21,748 nucleotides of DNA from an uncultured Clostridia bacterium (GCA_947632525.1 CANRPQ010000010.1:1-21748); one strand, 5' to 3'; positions 1 through 8,377 are shown, counted from the stretch's first letter. Numbers and translations: made by a program. Notes: generated by a model from the sequence alone, not told the origin.

Positions 1-180
1 GGAGAAGATGCAACTAAAGACATATTAAATTTTGTTTTTGAAATGCAAGAGTGTGTTGATTATAATAGTTTGCCTGAAAATACATCGTTACAAAAAATTT
101 TAAAAAAACAATTAATAAATAACAAAAAATTGAATATAGGTTGTGGTAATTTAATTCAAACAATGAGAAGTAAGACTTAA
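1..180 (+). CDS. C-terminal fragment of an unidentified protein (5' end outside the window)
   Basis: Reading frame 1 is open from the first base to a TAA at 178-180, giving 59 residues that start GEDATKDILNF and end NLIQTMRSKT. I do not recognise the family; the piece is lysine- and asparagine-rich with no clear motif. It abuts a decayed RhuM gene, and its last five codons (166-180) lie on DNA that encodes the RhuM-like EVRL segment in another frame. The present stop may therefore not be the original one, and the gene may be truncated by the same rearrangement. Real coding status is uncertain because only 180 bases are visible. Confidence 0.45.
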   Translation, partial: GEDATKDILNFVFEMQECVDYNSLPENTSLQKILKKQLINNKKLNIGCGNLIQTMRSKT

Positions 181-390
181 AAATGAAAATGTTTGACTTA
201 CGCAAAAAATGTTAGCTACTCTATATGATGTTACAACATCTGCAATTAATCAACATATAAAACTATATATGAATATAATGAATTAGATGAAAGTTGAACT
301 ATTAAGAATTTCTTAATAGTTCAATTAGAGGAAGAAAGGTATCAAAAACAGATAGATAATGTATCATATAAAAACCGCAATCAAAGATAA
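167..390 (+). pseudogene. RhuM-family (virulence protein RhuM-like) remnant
   Basis: Conceptual translation gives EVRLKNENV, a stop, then LTQKMLATLYDVTTSAINQH and, after a frame change, IYEYNELDES, a stop, then TIKNFLIVQLEEE. This follows the known RhuM N-terminal pattern (EVRLENETVWLTQ.QMAELF...I..HI.NIF..GELDE.S..K.FL). Visible lesions: no start codon, TGA at 194-196 where the family has Trp, a one-base deletion near 260-262 (HIK to IYE), TGA at 295-297 where Ser is expected, and loss of everything after about 75 residues. RhuM genes are typical of genomic islands. The family assignment rests on remembered consensus and needs a profile search. Confidence 0.65.
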
Positions 391-406
391 ACAATGTTAA
401 AAATAA

Positions 407-434
407 TTGCCTTTCAAAGTTAAATATGTGTAAT
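407..434 (+). promoter_or_regulatory. Possible promoter of the membrane-anchored protein gene
   Basis: TTGCCT at 407-412 and TGTAAT at 429-434 are 16 bp apart. Transcription would start near 441, leaving a leader of about 34 nt before the ATG at 475. That would exclude the upstream GTG at 439 as a start. The fit is moderate. Confidence 0.4.
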
Positions 435-474
435 AAAAGTGAATAAAAAATCTAAAAGGAGATGCAATATTAAT

Positions 475-1962
475 ATGAAAAAAGATGAGAATGAAGAAAT
501 AAAAGAAGTAAGTAAAAAAACATTTAAAAAGAAAGTTATAATGATTAGCATTATAGCAATAATATGTATAATAGCAATAATTGTTACAGTATATATAGTT
601 AACAATATTTGGAATTCAACAAATGTAGATATAGAAAAAAGTAATAGTGAAGAAGTGAATGGATTTAAACAAACTACTGCCAATGTTAGTTTTGCTAATA
701 TGAACATAGATGATGAAAATTTGGATGAAGTTCAAAAAGATATTATCAATTATTTTGATGATAATTATTTCGAGTTTTCTTCAAAAGATGCACAAAAATA
801 TCCACAAGTATTTCAAGGAGCAAAAGTTTGCATTCCGGTAGCAGTGATTAAAGTATTAAAATCTACTAATGACGAATTTGAAGTGTTAGCCGTTGATTGT
901 GGAATTACTATGTATAATTATTACGAAGATACAAAAATAGAAGATATACCAGTTGAACGATTACTTGTTATTTCTGGAAAACAACTAAATGAGAGACTAT
1001 CAAAGAACGATATGTTATATGTATTAGGAAGATACATAGATGTGGAAAATAAAGAAATCGATGGAAAAACTTATATGGTATCAAAAATCCAAGCAAATAA
1101 TGTTGTGAAAATTGAACAAAATTATGAAAATGTAGGAGGAGTATCAGTATATTCTCCTAATGTTATTCAAATATATTCATTTAGTACATTAAAAAACATT
1201 GCAGAATATATATTTGGAAAAGATATAAAGGTCAATGAAGCTGTAAAAGGACAAGATTATGACTCAAATGATTTCGGAGATTTTTATAAAATTACTTTAG
1301 ATAATCAGTCAAATGCGAACTTTAAAGTATTTAACATGTATAAAAACACAGGTATGATAACTTACAATAAGATACATAATGAACTATCAGATAATATCCA
1401 AAAAAGGTTATTTATATCAGCAGATTTTCAGCATTTTATAGTTTCTACATATGATAAAGGAACGAAACACGTTTATATAGACTATTTTGATAAACAATTA
1501 AATAAAATATGGGGTAGGGAGTTTGATTATTCTTCAACCAAATCATTTGTAAGCCCAATTGATTATGACACTAAAAAGTTAGCAATTGTAGTAGATAATG
1601 ATTTATATCTGCTTGATTTAGAAACTGGCGAGAATATTATTGAACCTGTTATAGTTGGTGAAAAAATTAAAGTAAATATGATGAGTGATGGAATTATTTT
1701 AATTGGTGATAATAATAAAGACACTATTATGAAAGTTGATTATTCAGGAAATATAATATTTAGGCTTAATGCTGACACATCAATGAATTTAATTAATTCA
1801 GCAGAGTTACAAATTGTTAACGGAAAAATAGTTTTGAAAATTTCAGGAGAAAAAAACACAGGATCTGATTTAACAGAATATTTATTAAAATATATAGTAT
1901 TAAATAGTAATGGTGAAATAGAAACATTAAGTGGTGATTTGAGTGATGAAAGTGCTTATTAA
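475..1962 (+). CDS. Membrane-anchored protein of unknown function, possible beta-propeller-like C-terminus
   Basis: 495 residues. The chosen start is ATG 475, which has AGGAGA at 457-462; an in-frame GTG at 439 lacks a good site and overlaps the likely transcription start. A charged, lysine-rich N-terminus (1-20) is followed by one hydrophobic helix at about 21-43, then a long polar region, which suggests a type II membrane protein with its bulk outside. The last 160 or so residues contain repeated short strands with turns (YIDYFDKQLNKIWGREF, LYLLDLETGENI, GIILIGDNNKDTIMKVDYSG), the pattern of PQQ/WD-like blades, but no signature is strong enough to name a family. It stands alone between a decayed island and a terminator. 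Function unknown. Confidence 0.85.
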   Translation: MKKDENEEIKEVSKKTFKKKVIMISIIAIICIIAIIVTVYIVNNIWNSTNVDIEKSNSEEVNGFKQTTANVSFANMNIDDENLDEVQKDIINYFDDNYFEFSSKDAQKYPQVFQGAKVCIPVAVIKVLKSTNDEFEVLAVDCGITMYNYYEDTKIEDIPVERLLVISGKQLNERLSKNDMLYVLGRYIDVENKEIDGKTYMVSKIQANNVVKIEQNYENVGGVSVYSPNVIQIYSFSTLKNIAEYIFGKDIKVNEAVKGQDYDSNDFGDFYKITLDNQSNANFKVFNMYKNTGMITYNKIHNELSDNIQKRLFISADFQHFIVSTYDKGTKHVYIDYFDKQLNKIWGREFDYSSTKSFVSPIDYDTKKLAIVVDNDLYLLDLETGENIIEPVIVGEKIKVNMMSDGIILIGDNNKDTIMKVDYSGNIIFRLNADTSMNLINSAELQIVNGKIVLKISGEKNTGSDLTEYLLKYIVLNSNGEIETLSGDLSDESAY

Positions 1963-2315
1963 AGTATAATTTGGTAATAATTATCAAGATTATTCAATAA
2001 ATTAAAATTATAAAACATACTAAATATAACAGTGCTAGCAAGATGCAAGTAAAAAATAAAAGGTATTAGAATTATCTAGTATCTTTTATTTTTTTAATAT
2101 TATTATAGATAATTTATAGAAAAAATTTTTAAAATATGATATAGTAATCTTGGTTTAAAGAAAATTAAAAAATTAATAGTTTTAATGAGCAAAATATAAG
2201 TTTTACAGAGAGCATGAAAATGCTAAAAGAATATGATAAATGAAACCAATATAATAGTATAAAATTTATTAAAATAACTGATATTTAGACAATAGAAAAT
2301 GAGGAGATTTAAAAT
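1963..2315. other. 353-bp intergenic region
   Basis: It holds the terminator at 2056-2095, then about 220 bp of leader-like DNA before the next gene. Possible promoter elements are TTTATA 2113-2118 with TATGAT 2135-2140 (16 bp spacing) and an isolated TATAAT at 2250-2255. GAGGAG at 2301-2306 is the ribosome binding site of the next gene. No convincing ORF or riboswitch was found. Confidence 0.5.
2056..2095 (+). terminator. Rho-independent terminator
   Basis: A 15-bp stem (2056-2070 with 2075-2089, two G-U pairs) closes an ATTA loop and runs into a T tract at 2089-2095. It lies about 95 bp after the stop at 1962 and would end that transcript. Confidence 0.85.
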
Positions 2316-3104
2316 ATGAACAATAGGCAAATTGCCGTTGTAGTAAGTAATAGTAATAAAAATGCCAATGCAATACAAACAATTAATGCAATAAAAAATG
2401 CCGGTTTTGAAAATGTATTTATACAATGGTATAATAGAAATTGGAAGCCCACACAAGAAGAGCAATTAAAATATATAAAACAAATTGGATTAAATGTTAT
2501 TTTTGCACATTTAGGATATGAAAACATAAATGATATATGGATAGAAAATAAAATAGTAGATAAACTAATAGAAAAATATAAAAATGACATTAAAATCTGT
2601 AAACAAAACAATATTCCAATGGTAATTATGCATTTAACAAGTAGCAACAAGGCACCTAAATATAATAAAATAGGAATAAAAAGATTACAAGAAATCGCAG
2701 ACTATGCACAATCATTAAATATAAAGATTGCTTTCGAAAATACTAAAATAAAAGGATATTTAGACTATGTAATTGAAAATATAGATAATGAAAATGTTGG
2801 AATATGTTTTGATTCAGGACATTATCATGTGCATTTTAATGATGAATTTGATTTTAACAAATTCAAGAATAGAATATTTGCAGTGCATTTTCATGACAAT
2901 GATAAAACTGATGATTCACATTTAATACCATTTGACGGAACATTAAATTGGGAAGAAACAATAAAAAATTTAAAACAATGTAATTATGAAGGACCTGTAA
3001 CATTGGAATTAGTTTACAGGAATGACTATCTAAAAATAAGTATTGAAGAATTTTATAAAAAAGGCTATGAAATAGGAAATAAATTAAAAAATATGTTTAT
3101 ATAA
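2316..3104 (+). CDS. Sugar phosphate isomerase/epimerase family protein (xylose isomerase-like TIM barrel)
   Basis: 262 residues, the usual length for the AP_endonuc_2/xylose isomerase-like TIM-barrel family. Expected metal-ligand positions are present at strand ends: E141 in IAFENTK, D166 and H169 in GICFDSGHYH, H193 and D194 in VHFHDN, and E231 in TLELV. The family catalyses isomerisation or epimerisation of sugars and related compounds, or acts as endonuclease IV; the substrate here cannot be read from sequence. GAGGAG at 2301-2306 supports ATG 2316. The next gene starts 17 nt after the stop, so the two are probably co-transcribed. The protein has no signal peptide and is likely cytoplasmic. 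Confidence 0.88.
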   Translation: MNNRQIAVVVSNSNKNANAIQTINAIKNAGFENVFIQWYNRNWKPTQEEQLKYIKQIGLNVIFAHLGYENINDIWIENKIVDKLIEKYKNDIKICKQNNIPMVIMHLTSSNKAPKYNKIGIKRLQEIADYAQSLNIKIAFENTKIKGYLDYVIENIDNENVGICFDSGHYHVHFNDEFDFNKFKNRIFAVHFHDNDKTDDSHLIPFDGTLNWEETIKNLKQCNYEGPVTLELVYRNDYLKISIEEFYKKGYEIGNKLKNMFI

Positions 3105-3121
3105 ATTGAGGGATGTAAATT

Positions 3122-4387
3122 ATGAAAGAAAAATATGTTATAAAAAGAAGAAAAAATACGAACAAACTTATATTAGTAATATTAGTATTACTAGTAATTA
3201 TATTAGTTTCAATTTTTATAATAAAAGAATTTATTAATCAAAGAAAAGACACAATTGGCACGATAAGTGATGCAAAAGTAGATAGCGTGGCAGAAGATGA
3301 GGAGCAAACCACAAGCATGTCACTTATTATGGTAGGGGATAACTTAATACATAGCAGTATATATAAAGAGGCACATCGAAATGCCAATAATAAAGGTTAT
3401 AATTTTAAACCAATGCTTACATATATTAAAGAAAAAGTAAAAGGCTATGATGTTGCTTATTATAATCAAGAAACAATTTTAGGTGGAAGTGGTATAGGGC
3501 TTTCTGATTATCCTTGCTTTAATTCACCTTATGAAGCTGGCGGAAATATGGTAGACATAGGATTTAACCTAGTGAGTACAGCTACAAATCATACAATGGA
3601 TAGAGGAGAGCAAGCCATACTAAATTCTAGAAAGTATTGGGATAAGCAAGAGGATGTATTAGCAGTTGGAAGTTACAATTCTTCTGAACAACGTGACGAA
3701 GTGAAAATTATGGAGAAAAATGGAATTACATATACTATGCTAAATTATACCTATGGAACTAATGGAATACCTGTTCCAGAAGGTAAGGAGTATTTAGTAA
3801 ATGTATGGCCTACTGATTTAAGAATCAATGACCCAAAACGAGATACTAAATATCAGGAATATAAAGAAAAAGTAAAAGAAGATATTGCAAGAGTTAGAGA
3901 TAAAGTTGATGTTTTAATTGTTGCAATGCACTGTGGAATAGAATATACTACAGAACCTTCAGAGTATCAAAAAGATGAAGCTAAATTCTTATCAGAACAA
4001 GGAGTAGACTTAGTTATTGGAACTCATCCACATGTATTGGAACCAGTAGAATGGATAGATGATACTTTAGTATTCTACTCATTAGGAAACTTTATTTCAG
4101 CACAATATCAGGATGAAAATTATAACAAAACTGTTGGACTTATGAGTTCTTTGAAAATAACGAAGACAACAAAAGGTGAGGAAAGCTCTATAAAAATTGA
4201 TGATGTTAAAAATGAATTAATTTATACTTATTATAACCAAGCAACTTGGAGCAATTTTAAAGTAATACCATTTAGTCATCCAGATATTGCAAAATACTTG
4301 TCAGGATATAAAAAGGTATATGAGAGATATAAGAAAGTGGTACAATTATATGATAAGGATATGTATGTAGTACCAGCATCAACTTAG
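3122..4387 (+). CDS. CapA family protein (PGA_cap metallophosphatase domain), membrane-anchored
   Basis: 421 residues. A basic N-terminus, one transmembrane helix at about 15-36, a short acidic linker, then a CapA-type domain from about 65 to 395. Motifs of this calcineurin-like fold are visible: MVGDNLIHSSI (70-80), YYNQETIL (113-120), TATNHTMDRGE (153-163), VAMHCGIEY (267-275), GTHPHVLEPVEW (300-311) and YSLGNF (319-324). CapA proteins are linked to poly-gamma-glutamate capsule export or anchoring, but no capB, capC or capD lies nearby. Many orphan copies exist in Clostridia, so a capsule role is not established here. GAGGGA at 3108-3113 sets the start; the gene follows the TIM-barrel gene by 17 nt. 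Confidence 0.9.
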   Translation: MKEKYVIKRRKNTNKLILVILVLLVIILVSIFIIKEFINQRKDTIGTISDAKVDSVAEDEEQTTSMSLIMVGDNLIHSSIYKEAHRNANNKGYNFKPMLTYIKEKVKGYDVAYYNQETILGGSGIGLSDYPCFNSPYEAGGNMVDIGFNLVSTATNHTMDRGEQAILNSRKYWDKQEDVLAVGSYNSSEQRDEVKIMEKNGITYTMLNYTYGTNGIPVPEGKEYLVNVWPTDLRINDPKRDTKYQEYKEKVKEDIARVRDKVDVLIVAMHCGIEYTTEPSEYQKDEAKFLSEQGVDLVIGTHPHVLEPVEWIDDTLVFYSLGNFISAQYQDENYNKTVGLMSSLKITKTTKGEESSIKIDDVKNELIYTYYNQATWSNFKVIPFSHPDIAKYLSGYKKVYERYKKVVQLYDKDMYVVPAST

Positions 4388-4400
4388 AAAATACTTAATT

Positions 4401-4430
4401 ATAGTAATTTTAAGAAATAAATTACTATTT
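4401..4430 (+). terminator. Possible weak terminator hairpin
   Basis: ATAGTAATTT at 4401-4410 pairs with AAATTACTAT at 4419-4428 across an 8-nt loop. The stem is all A/T but for one G-C pair and the following T run is short, so termination may be leaky. Confidence 0.35.
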
Positions 4431-4502
4431 AATAAAAGTCTTTTATATAAATAAAAACTTTATATTTAAGCATAATATTATAAAATTGAAGGGACTAATC
4501 AC

Positions 4503-5333
4503 ATGAGAGACATTTATTTTAAAACAGATGAAAACTTCGAACCAATTATTAAAGAAGCATTAAAAAATAATAAAGTATATAAAATGAAATTAATTACAAC
4601 CGGATGGACAAACATTGTTTATGAAGTAGAAACAGACCAAGGCAACTACTTTTTTAGATTTCCACGTGATGAATTTTGGTCTAGAACAATTGTAAAGGAT
4701 TGTCAATTTTCACAATATATTTATAAAAGAACAAGCTTTGACACATGTAAATTAGAACTTAAATATGACAATGGAAGACCTTTTAGCATGCACAAAAAAA
4801 TTGAAGGAACTCCGCTTGGTGAAAAAATAGATGAATTATCACAAGAAGAAATAGAGAATATATCAAAAGATATTGCTAAATTCATGTGTGAATTACATAA
4901 TATTAAATTTGAGAAAAATACCATATTTACTACTAATAATATAGGATTGGATTTAAGAGAGTTCTTAGATGAACTTTTAACAAAACATGTAAGCAAAAAT
5001 GATATGAAATTTTGGAAATTTTCAGATACAATAGATGAATCAGAATGTTTGGTTCATGGTGATTTAAATTCAAGCAATGTATTACTAGATAACAATAATA
5101 AAGTTAGTGCTATTATAGACTTTGGATTTGCAGGTTTTGGTAATAAATACGATGATATTTCTAGAATATTAAGTAGGCAATATCCGGATGGCTTCAAAGA
5201 AGAAATTATTAAAAATTATGAAAATTTTTCTCAAGGCGTTATTAATGAGCAAACTTTAGATAATAAAGTTACAGAATGGAAAAATATTGATCAAGCATAC
5301 ATAAATTACATGAAAGGCATTGGAATTTATTAG
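4503..5333 (+). CDS. Phosphotransferase enzyme family protein (APH-like kinase)
   Basis: 276 residues with the aminoglycoside phosphotransferase/choline kinase fold. A glycine-rich loop variant lies at about 33-42 (TGWTNIVYEV), the catalytic loop HGDLNSSNVL at 185-194 (D187 base, N192 metal ligand) and the metal-binding IDFGFAG at 205-211. The family phosphorylates small-molecule hydroxyls such as aminoglycosides, choline, homoserine or sugars. Sequence does not show which, and there is no evidence of drug resistance. GAAGGG at 4488-4493 supports ATG 4503. It is a stand-alone gene between the CapA-like gene and polA. The C-terminus ends at GIGIY, slightly short, but I see no sign of a frameshift. 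Confidence 0.85.
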   Translation: MRDIYFKTDENFEPIIKEALKNNKVYKMKLITTGWTNIVYEVETDQGNYFFRFPRDEFWSRTIVKDCQFSQYIYKRTSFDTCKLELKYDNGRPFSMHKKIEGTPLGEKIDELSQEEIENISKDIAKFMCELHNIKFEKNTIFTTNNIGLDLREFLDELLTKHVSKNDMKFWKFSDTIDESECLVHGDLNSSNVLLDNNNKVSAIIDFGFAGFGNKYDDISRILSRQYPDGFKEEIIKNYENFSQGVINEQTLDNKVTEWKNIDQAYINYMKGIGIY

Positions 5334-5412
5334 AATAGAAAATTATTTTTATTTTAAATAGACCACATAATTGCATATATTTATTAAACTTAATTGAGAT
5401 AGGAGCTGAATA

Positions 5413-6648
5413 ATGAAAAAAATTGTTTTGATTGACGGAAATAGTATTTTAAATAGGGCATTTTATGGTATTATGAATTCTAAAATACTAACAACACCAG
5501 ACGGTAAATATACTAATGCAGTATATGGTTTTTTAGCTATATTATTTAAAGTTTTAGAAGATATAGAACCTGAATATCTAATGGTTGCATTTGATTTAAA
5601 GGCTCCAACAGCAAGACATAAAATGTATGCAGGTTATAAAGCAAATCGTAAAGGGATGCCAAATGAACTTGCCGAACAATTGCCTATTATAAAAGACATC
5701 TTAAAGGCAATGAATATTGCAATTATTGAAAAAGAAGGCTATGAGGCAGATGATATTTTAGGAACATTGTCTAAAAGAGCAGAGAAAAAAGGCTTGGACG
5801 TTACTATTGTTTCTGGCGATAGAGATACTTTTCAACTTACATCTAAAAATATTAAAGTTCGTATTCCACACACTAAAATGGGAAAAACAGAGGTTGATGT
5901 GTTTGACGAAAAGGCTGTAATAGAAAAATATGGAGTAACTCCTAAACAATTAATAGAGGTAAAGGGATTACAAGGAGATACTTCTGATAATATACCAGGA
6001 GTTCCTGGAGTTGGAGAAAAAACAGCTTTAGAACTTATAAAACAATATCATACTATTAAAGAACTTTATGACGCAATAGAAAAAAATGAAGATGACTTAA
6101 AGCCAAAAACAAAAGAAAAATTAATAGCAAATAAAGACTTAGCTGAACTATCAAGAACATTAGGAACAATAAACATTGAAGTTCCTATTGAAGAATCTAT
6201 TGATGATTTAACAAGAAAAGAATGGAACGAGAAAGAAGTATTTACTAAATTTAAAGAACTAAACTTTAATCGCTTTATAGAACGTTTTGAGTTACATGGA
6301 GAGGCAGAGTCTCCAAAAGATATTCATGAATTATTTGAGGTAAAATCAATAACTTTTGCAGACACAAACATATTACAAGAAATTATAAAAAAAATTAAAC
6401 AAAATAAAAAGATGATTTATCATTTTCAAAAACAAGAAATAAAAAATAATAATCAAGACAGAGTAGTTATTATTCCAAAACAAATTAACGCAATATATAT
6501 CTGGTCAGATGATAACACAATTTATGAAATTAAAATAGATAATGAAAATAACTTTATTTCATATTTTAAAGAAATATTAGAAGATGTTAATATAAAAAAA
6601 TACCGGACACCATTTAAACGAAGATATAGTAATATTGAAGCAAACTGA
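5413..6648 (+). CDS. polA: DNA polymerase I, N-terminal part (5'-3' exonuclease and degenerate 3'-5' exonuclease), frameshifted
   Basis: 411 residues as read; AGGAG at 5401-5405 supports ATG 5413. Residues 1 to about 290 form the FEN-like 5'-3' exonuclease: LIDGNSILNRAFYG, EADDILGTL, VSGDRDTFQLT and the helix-hairpin-helix GLQGDTSDNIPGVPGVGEKT. The 3'-5' exonuclease-like region begins at about 305 and lacks the FDTET catalytic motif, so proofreading is probably absent, as in many Firmicute Pol I enzymes. At the A7 tract 6594-6600 the reading shifts: residues 397-411 (YRTPFKRRYSNIEAN) are out of frame and the correct protein continues in the other frame as NTGHHL...DIVILK. With one A removed, 5413-8155 would encode a normal 913-residue polymerase. 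Confidence 0.9.
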   Translation: MKKIVLIDGNSILNRAFYGIMNSKILTTPDGKYTNAVYGFLAILFKVLEDIEPEYLMVAFDLKAPTARHKMYAGYKANRKGMPNELAEQLPIIKDILKAMNIAIIEKEGYEADDILGTLSKRAEKKGLDVTIVSGDRDTFQLTSKNIKVRIPHTKMGKTEVDVFDEKAVIEKYGVTPKQLIEVKGLQGDTSDNIPGVPGVGEKTALELIKQYHTIKELYDAIEKNEDDLKPKTKEKLIANKDLAELSRTLGTINIEVPIEESIDDLTRKEWNEKEVFTKFKELNFNRFIERFELHGEAESPKDIHELFEVKSITFADTNILQEIIKKIKQNKKMIYHFQKQEIKNNNQDRVVIIPKQINAIYIWSDDNTIYEIKIDNENNFISYFKEILEDVNIKKYRTPFKRRYSNIEAN

Positions 6649-8155
6649 AATTGACTTAAACGGTATTTACTTTGACGCAGAAATAGCAGCATATATTTTA
6701 AATCCAACAAACAATCATTACTCAATAGAAGAACTATCTAATCAATATTTAAATTTAGATATTGAAAATTATTTGGAAAATGCAGGAATAAAACAAGAAA
6801 AACAAACACAGATGACATTATTTTCTCAAGAACAAGATGAAAGTTTGAATTTTGAAAAGTATCAAAATTCTATGTATGTATATGCAATTTATAAACTAGA
6901 AGATGTAATGATGAAAAAAATAGAAGAATATAATTCACTAGAATTATTTCAAAATATAGAAATGCCATTAGTAAAAGTATTGGCAAGTATGCAATATGAT
7001 GGAATTTATGTAGATAAAGAAGAATTAATTGCTTTTGGAGATAAACTAAAAGAACAGATAGAAACATTAAAACAAGAAATATATAGTTTATCAGGAGAAG
7101 AATTTAATATTAATTCTACACAACAATTAGGTATTGTACTATTCGAAAAGCTAAAATTACCAGTATATAAAAAGACAAAAAAAGGTTATTCAACAGATGT
7201 AGACATTCTAGAAAAATTAAAATCAGAACATCCTGTAATTGAAAAAATATTAGATTATAGAACTTTAATGAAACTTAATTCTACGTATGTAGAAGGACTT
7301 TTACCTTATGCAAATATAAAAACAAGTAGAATCCATTCATATTTTCACCAAACTATTACTGCAACAGGTAGAATTAGTTCAACAGAGCCAAACTTGCAAA
7401 ATATTCCAACTAGGTTAGAACTAGGAAAGCAAATTAGGAAGGCATTTAAAGCAACTGAGGGAAATACATTTATAGATGCAGATTATTCACAAATAGAATT
7501 AAGAATTCTAGCAAATATTTCAAAAGATAAGAATATGATGCAAGCATTCTTACATGGTGAAGATATTCATAAACAAGTAGCATCTAAGGTATTTAATGTT
7601 CCTTTAGATGAAGTTACTAAAGAACAAAGAAGTGCAGCAAAGGCAGTTAATTTTGGAATAGTGTATGGAATTAGTGGATTTGGATTAGCAGAACAATTGG
7701 GAATTGGTAGAAAAAAGGCTGAAAACTATATTAATCAATATTTAGAAAAATATGAAGGTATAAAAACTTTTATGAATGATGTTGTAGAAGAAGCAAAAGA
7801 AAAGGGATATGCAGAAACCTTATATCATCGTAGAAGATATATTCCAGAATTGTCTTCTAACAATTATATGGTAAGACAATTCGGTTCAAGAGCAGCTATG
7901 AATACGCCAATTCAGGGAACAGCGGCAGATATTATGAAGATTGCTATGATAAAAGTTTTTAATAAATTAAAAGAAGAAAAGTTAGATGCAAAATTAATTT
8001 TACAAATTCATGATGAGTTACTAATTGAATGTAAAATAGAACAAAAAGAAAAAGTAAAGAAAATATTAAAGGACTGTATGGAACAAGCAGTTTCATTAGA
8101 TATACCATTAGAAGTAGAAGTTTCTGAAGCAGATAATTGGTATGAGGTAAAATAA
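6635..8155 (+). CDS. polA: DNA polymerase I, C-terminal part (polymerase domain), frameshifted
   Basis: The frame is open from 6596. The first possible start is TTG 6635, which has no ribosome binding site, so this is best read as the continuation of the ORF at 5413. Counting from TTG 6635 (506 residues), the rest of the 3'-5' exonuclease-like domain includes GIYFDAEIAAYILNP (10-24). The polymerase then shows TATGRISSTEPNLQNIP (242-258), motif A DADYSQIELR with catalytic D283, motif B R332-K336-F340-Y344 in the O-helix, and motif C QIHDELLIE with D460. All family A polymerase catalytic residues are intact. F340, rather than Tyr, predicts normal discrimination against dideoxynucleotides. Intact downstream coding argues for a recent lesion, a sequence error or functional slippage rather than an old pseudogene. 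Confidence 0.9.
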   Translation: MKQTEIDLNGIYFDAEIAAYILNPTNNHYSIEELSNQYLNLDIENYLENAGIKQEKQTQMTLFSQEQDESLNFEKYQNSMYVYAIYKLEDVMMKKIEEYNSLELFQNIEMPLVKVLASMQYDGIYVDKEELIAFGDKLKEQIETLKQEIYSLSGEEFNINSTQQLGIVLFEKLKLPVYKKTKKGYSTDVDILEKLKSEHPVIEKILDYRTLMKLNSTYVEGLLPYANIKTSRIHSYFHQTITATGRISSTEPNLQNIPTRLELGKQIRKAFKATEGNTFIDADYSQIELRILANISKDKNMMQAFLHGEDIHKQVASKVFNVPLDEVTKEQRSAAKAVNFGIVYGISGFGLAEQLGIGRKKAENYINQYLEKYEGIKTFMNDVVEEAKEKGYAETLYHRRRYIPELSSNNYMVRQFGSRAAMNTPIQGTAADIMKIAMIKVFNKLKEEKLDAKLILQIHDELLIECKIEQKEKVKKILKDCMEQAVSLDIPLEVEVSEADNWYEVK

Positions 8156-8221
8156 AAATACTAAAGACTATATGATATCGAAAATAATTGAAAAATATTA
8201 TTTAAATTTCTTTGCATTATT

Positions 8222-8343
8222 AAAGTCTCTTGTAGTATATTATTTTGCCGTTTCACTTCGGACGCTCCGCTACAGGGTCCCTTGCCTTTCAGGCATTCCC
8301 TATACCTCGTTCCACTCTAAAATAATATACTACAAGAGACTTT
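8222..8343. repeat. 122-bp element: perfect 25-bp inverted repeats around a GC-rich structured core
   Basis: The left arm 8222-8246 (starts AAAGTCTCTTG) is the exact reverse complement of the right arm 8319-8343 (ends CAAGAGACTTT). The 72-bp core 8247-8318 has 41 G or C bases, about 57 percent, in otherwise very AT-rich DNA. Inside the core, CGGA/TCCG (8259-8262 with 8266-8269) and TGCC/GGCA (8283-8286 with 8292-8295) form small hairpins; the second sits inside AGGG/CCCT (8274-8277 with 8298-8301). CGTTTCACTT (8249-8258) and CGTTCCACTC (8308-8317) are an imperfect direct repeat, 8 of 10 matching. No clear target duplication is seen. It lies between convergent genes and could be a non-autonomous mobile repeat, a structured RNA or a bidirectional terminator. 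Confidence 0.85.
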
Positions 8344-8377
8344 TAAAACATATACGAAAAACTTTTAAAATGTTTAA

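Noticed and set aside
2205..2300. ACAGAGAGC motif in the leader before the TIM-barrel gene, reminiscent of a T-box stem I
   Set aside because: There is no AGGGTGGAACCGCG antiterminator box and no terminator, and the gene is not an amino-acid-related one.
6594..6600. A_AAA_AAA heptamer in the polA frame, a classic -1 ribosomal slippery site
   Set aside because: A -1 slip here leads to a frame that ends at TAA 6615-6617 after five codons. The polymerase domain needs +1 or -2, so programmed -1 frameshifting does not explain the split.
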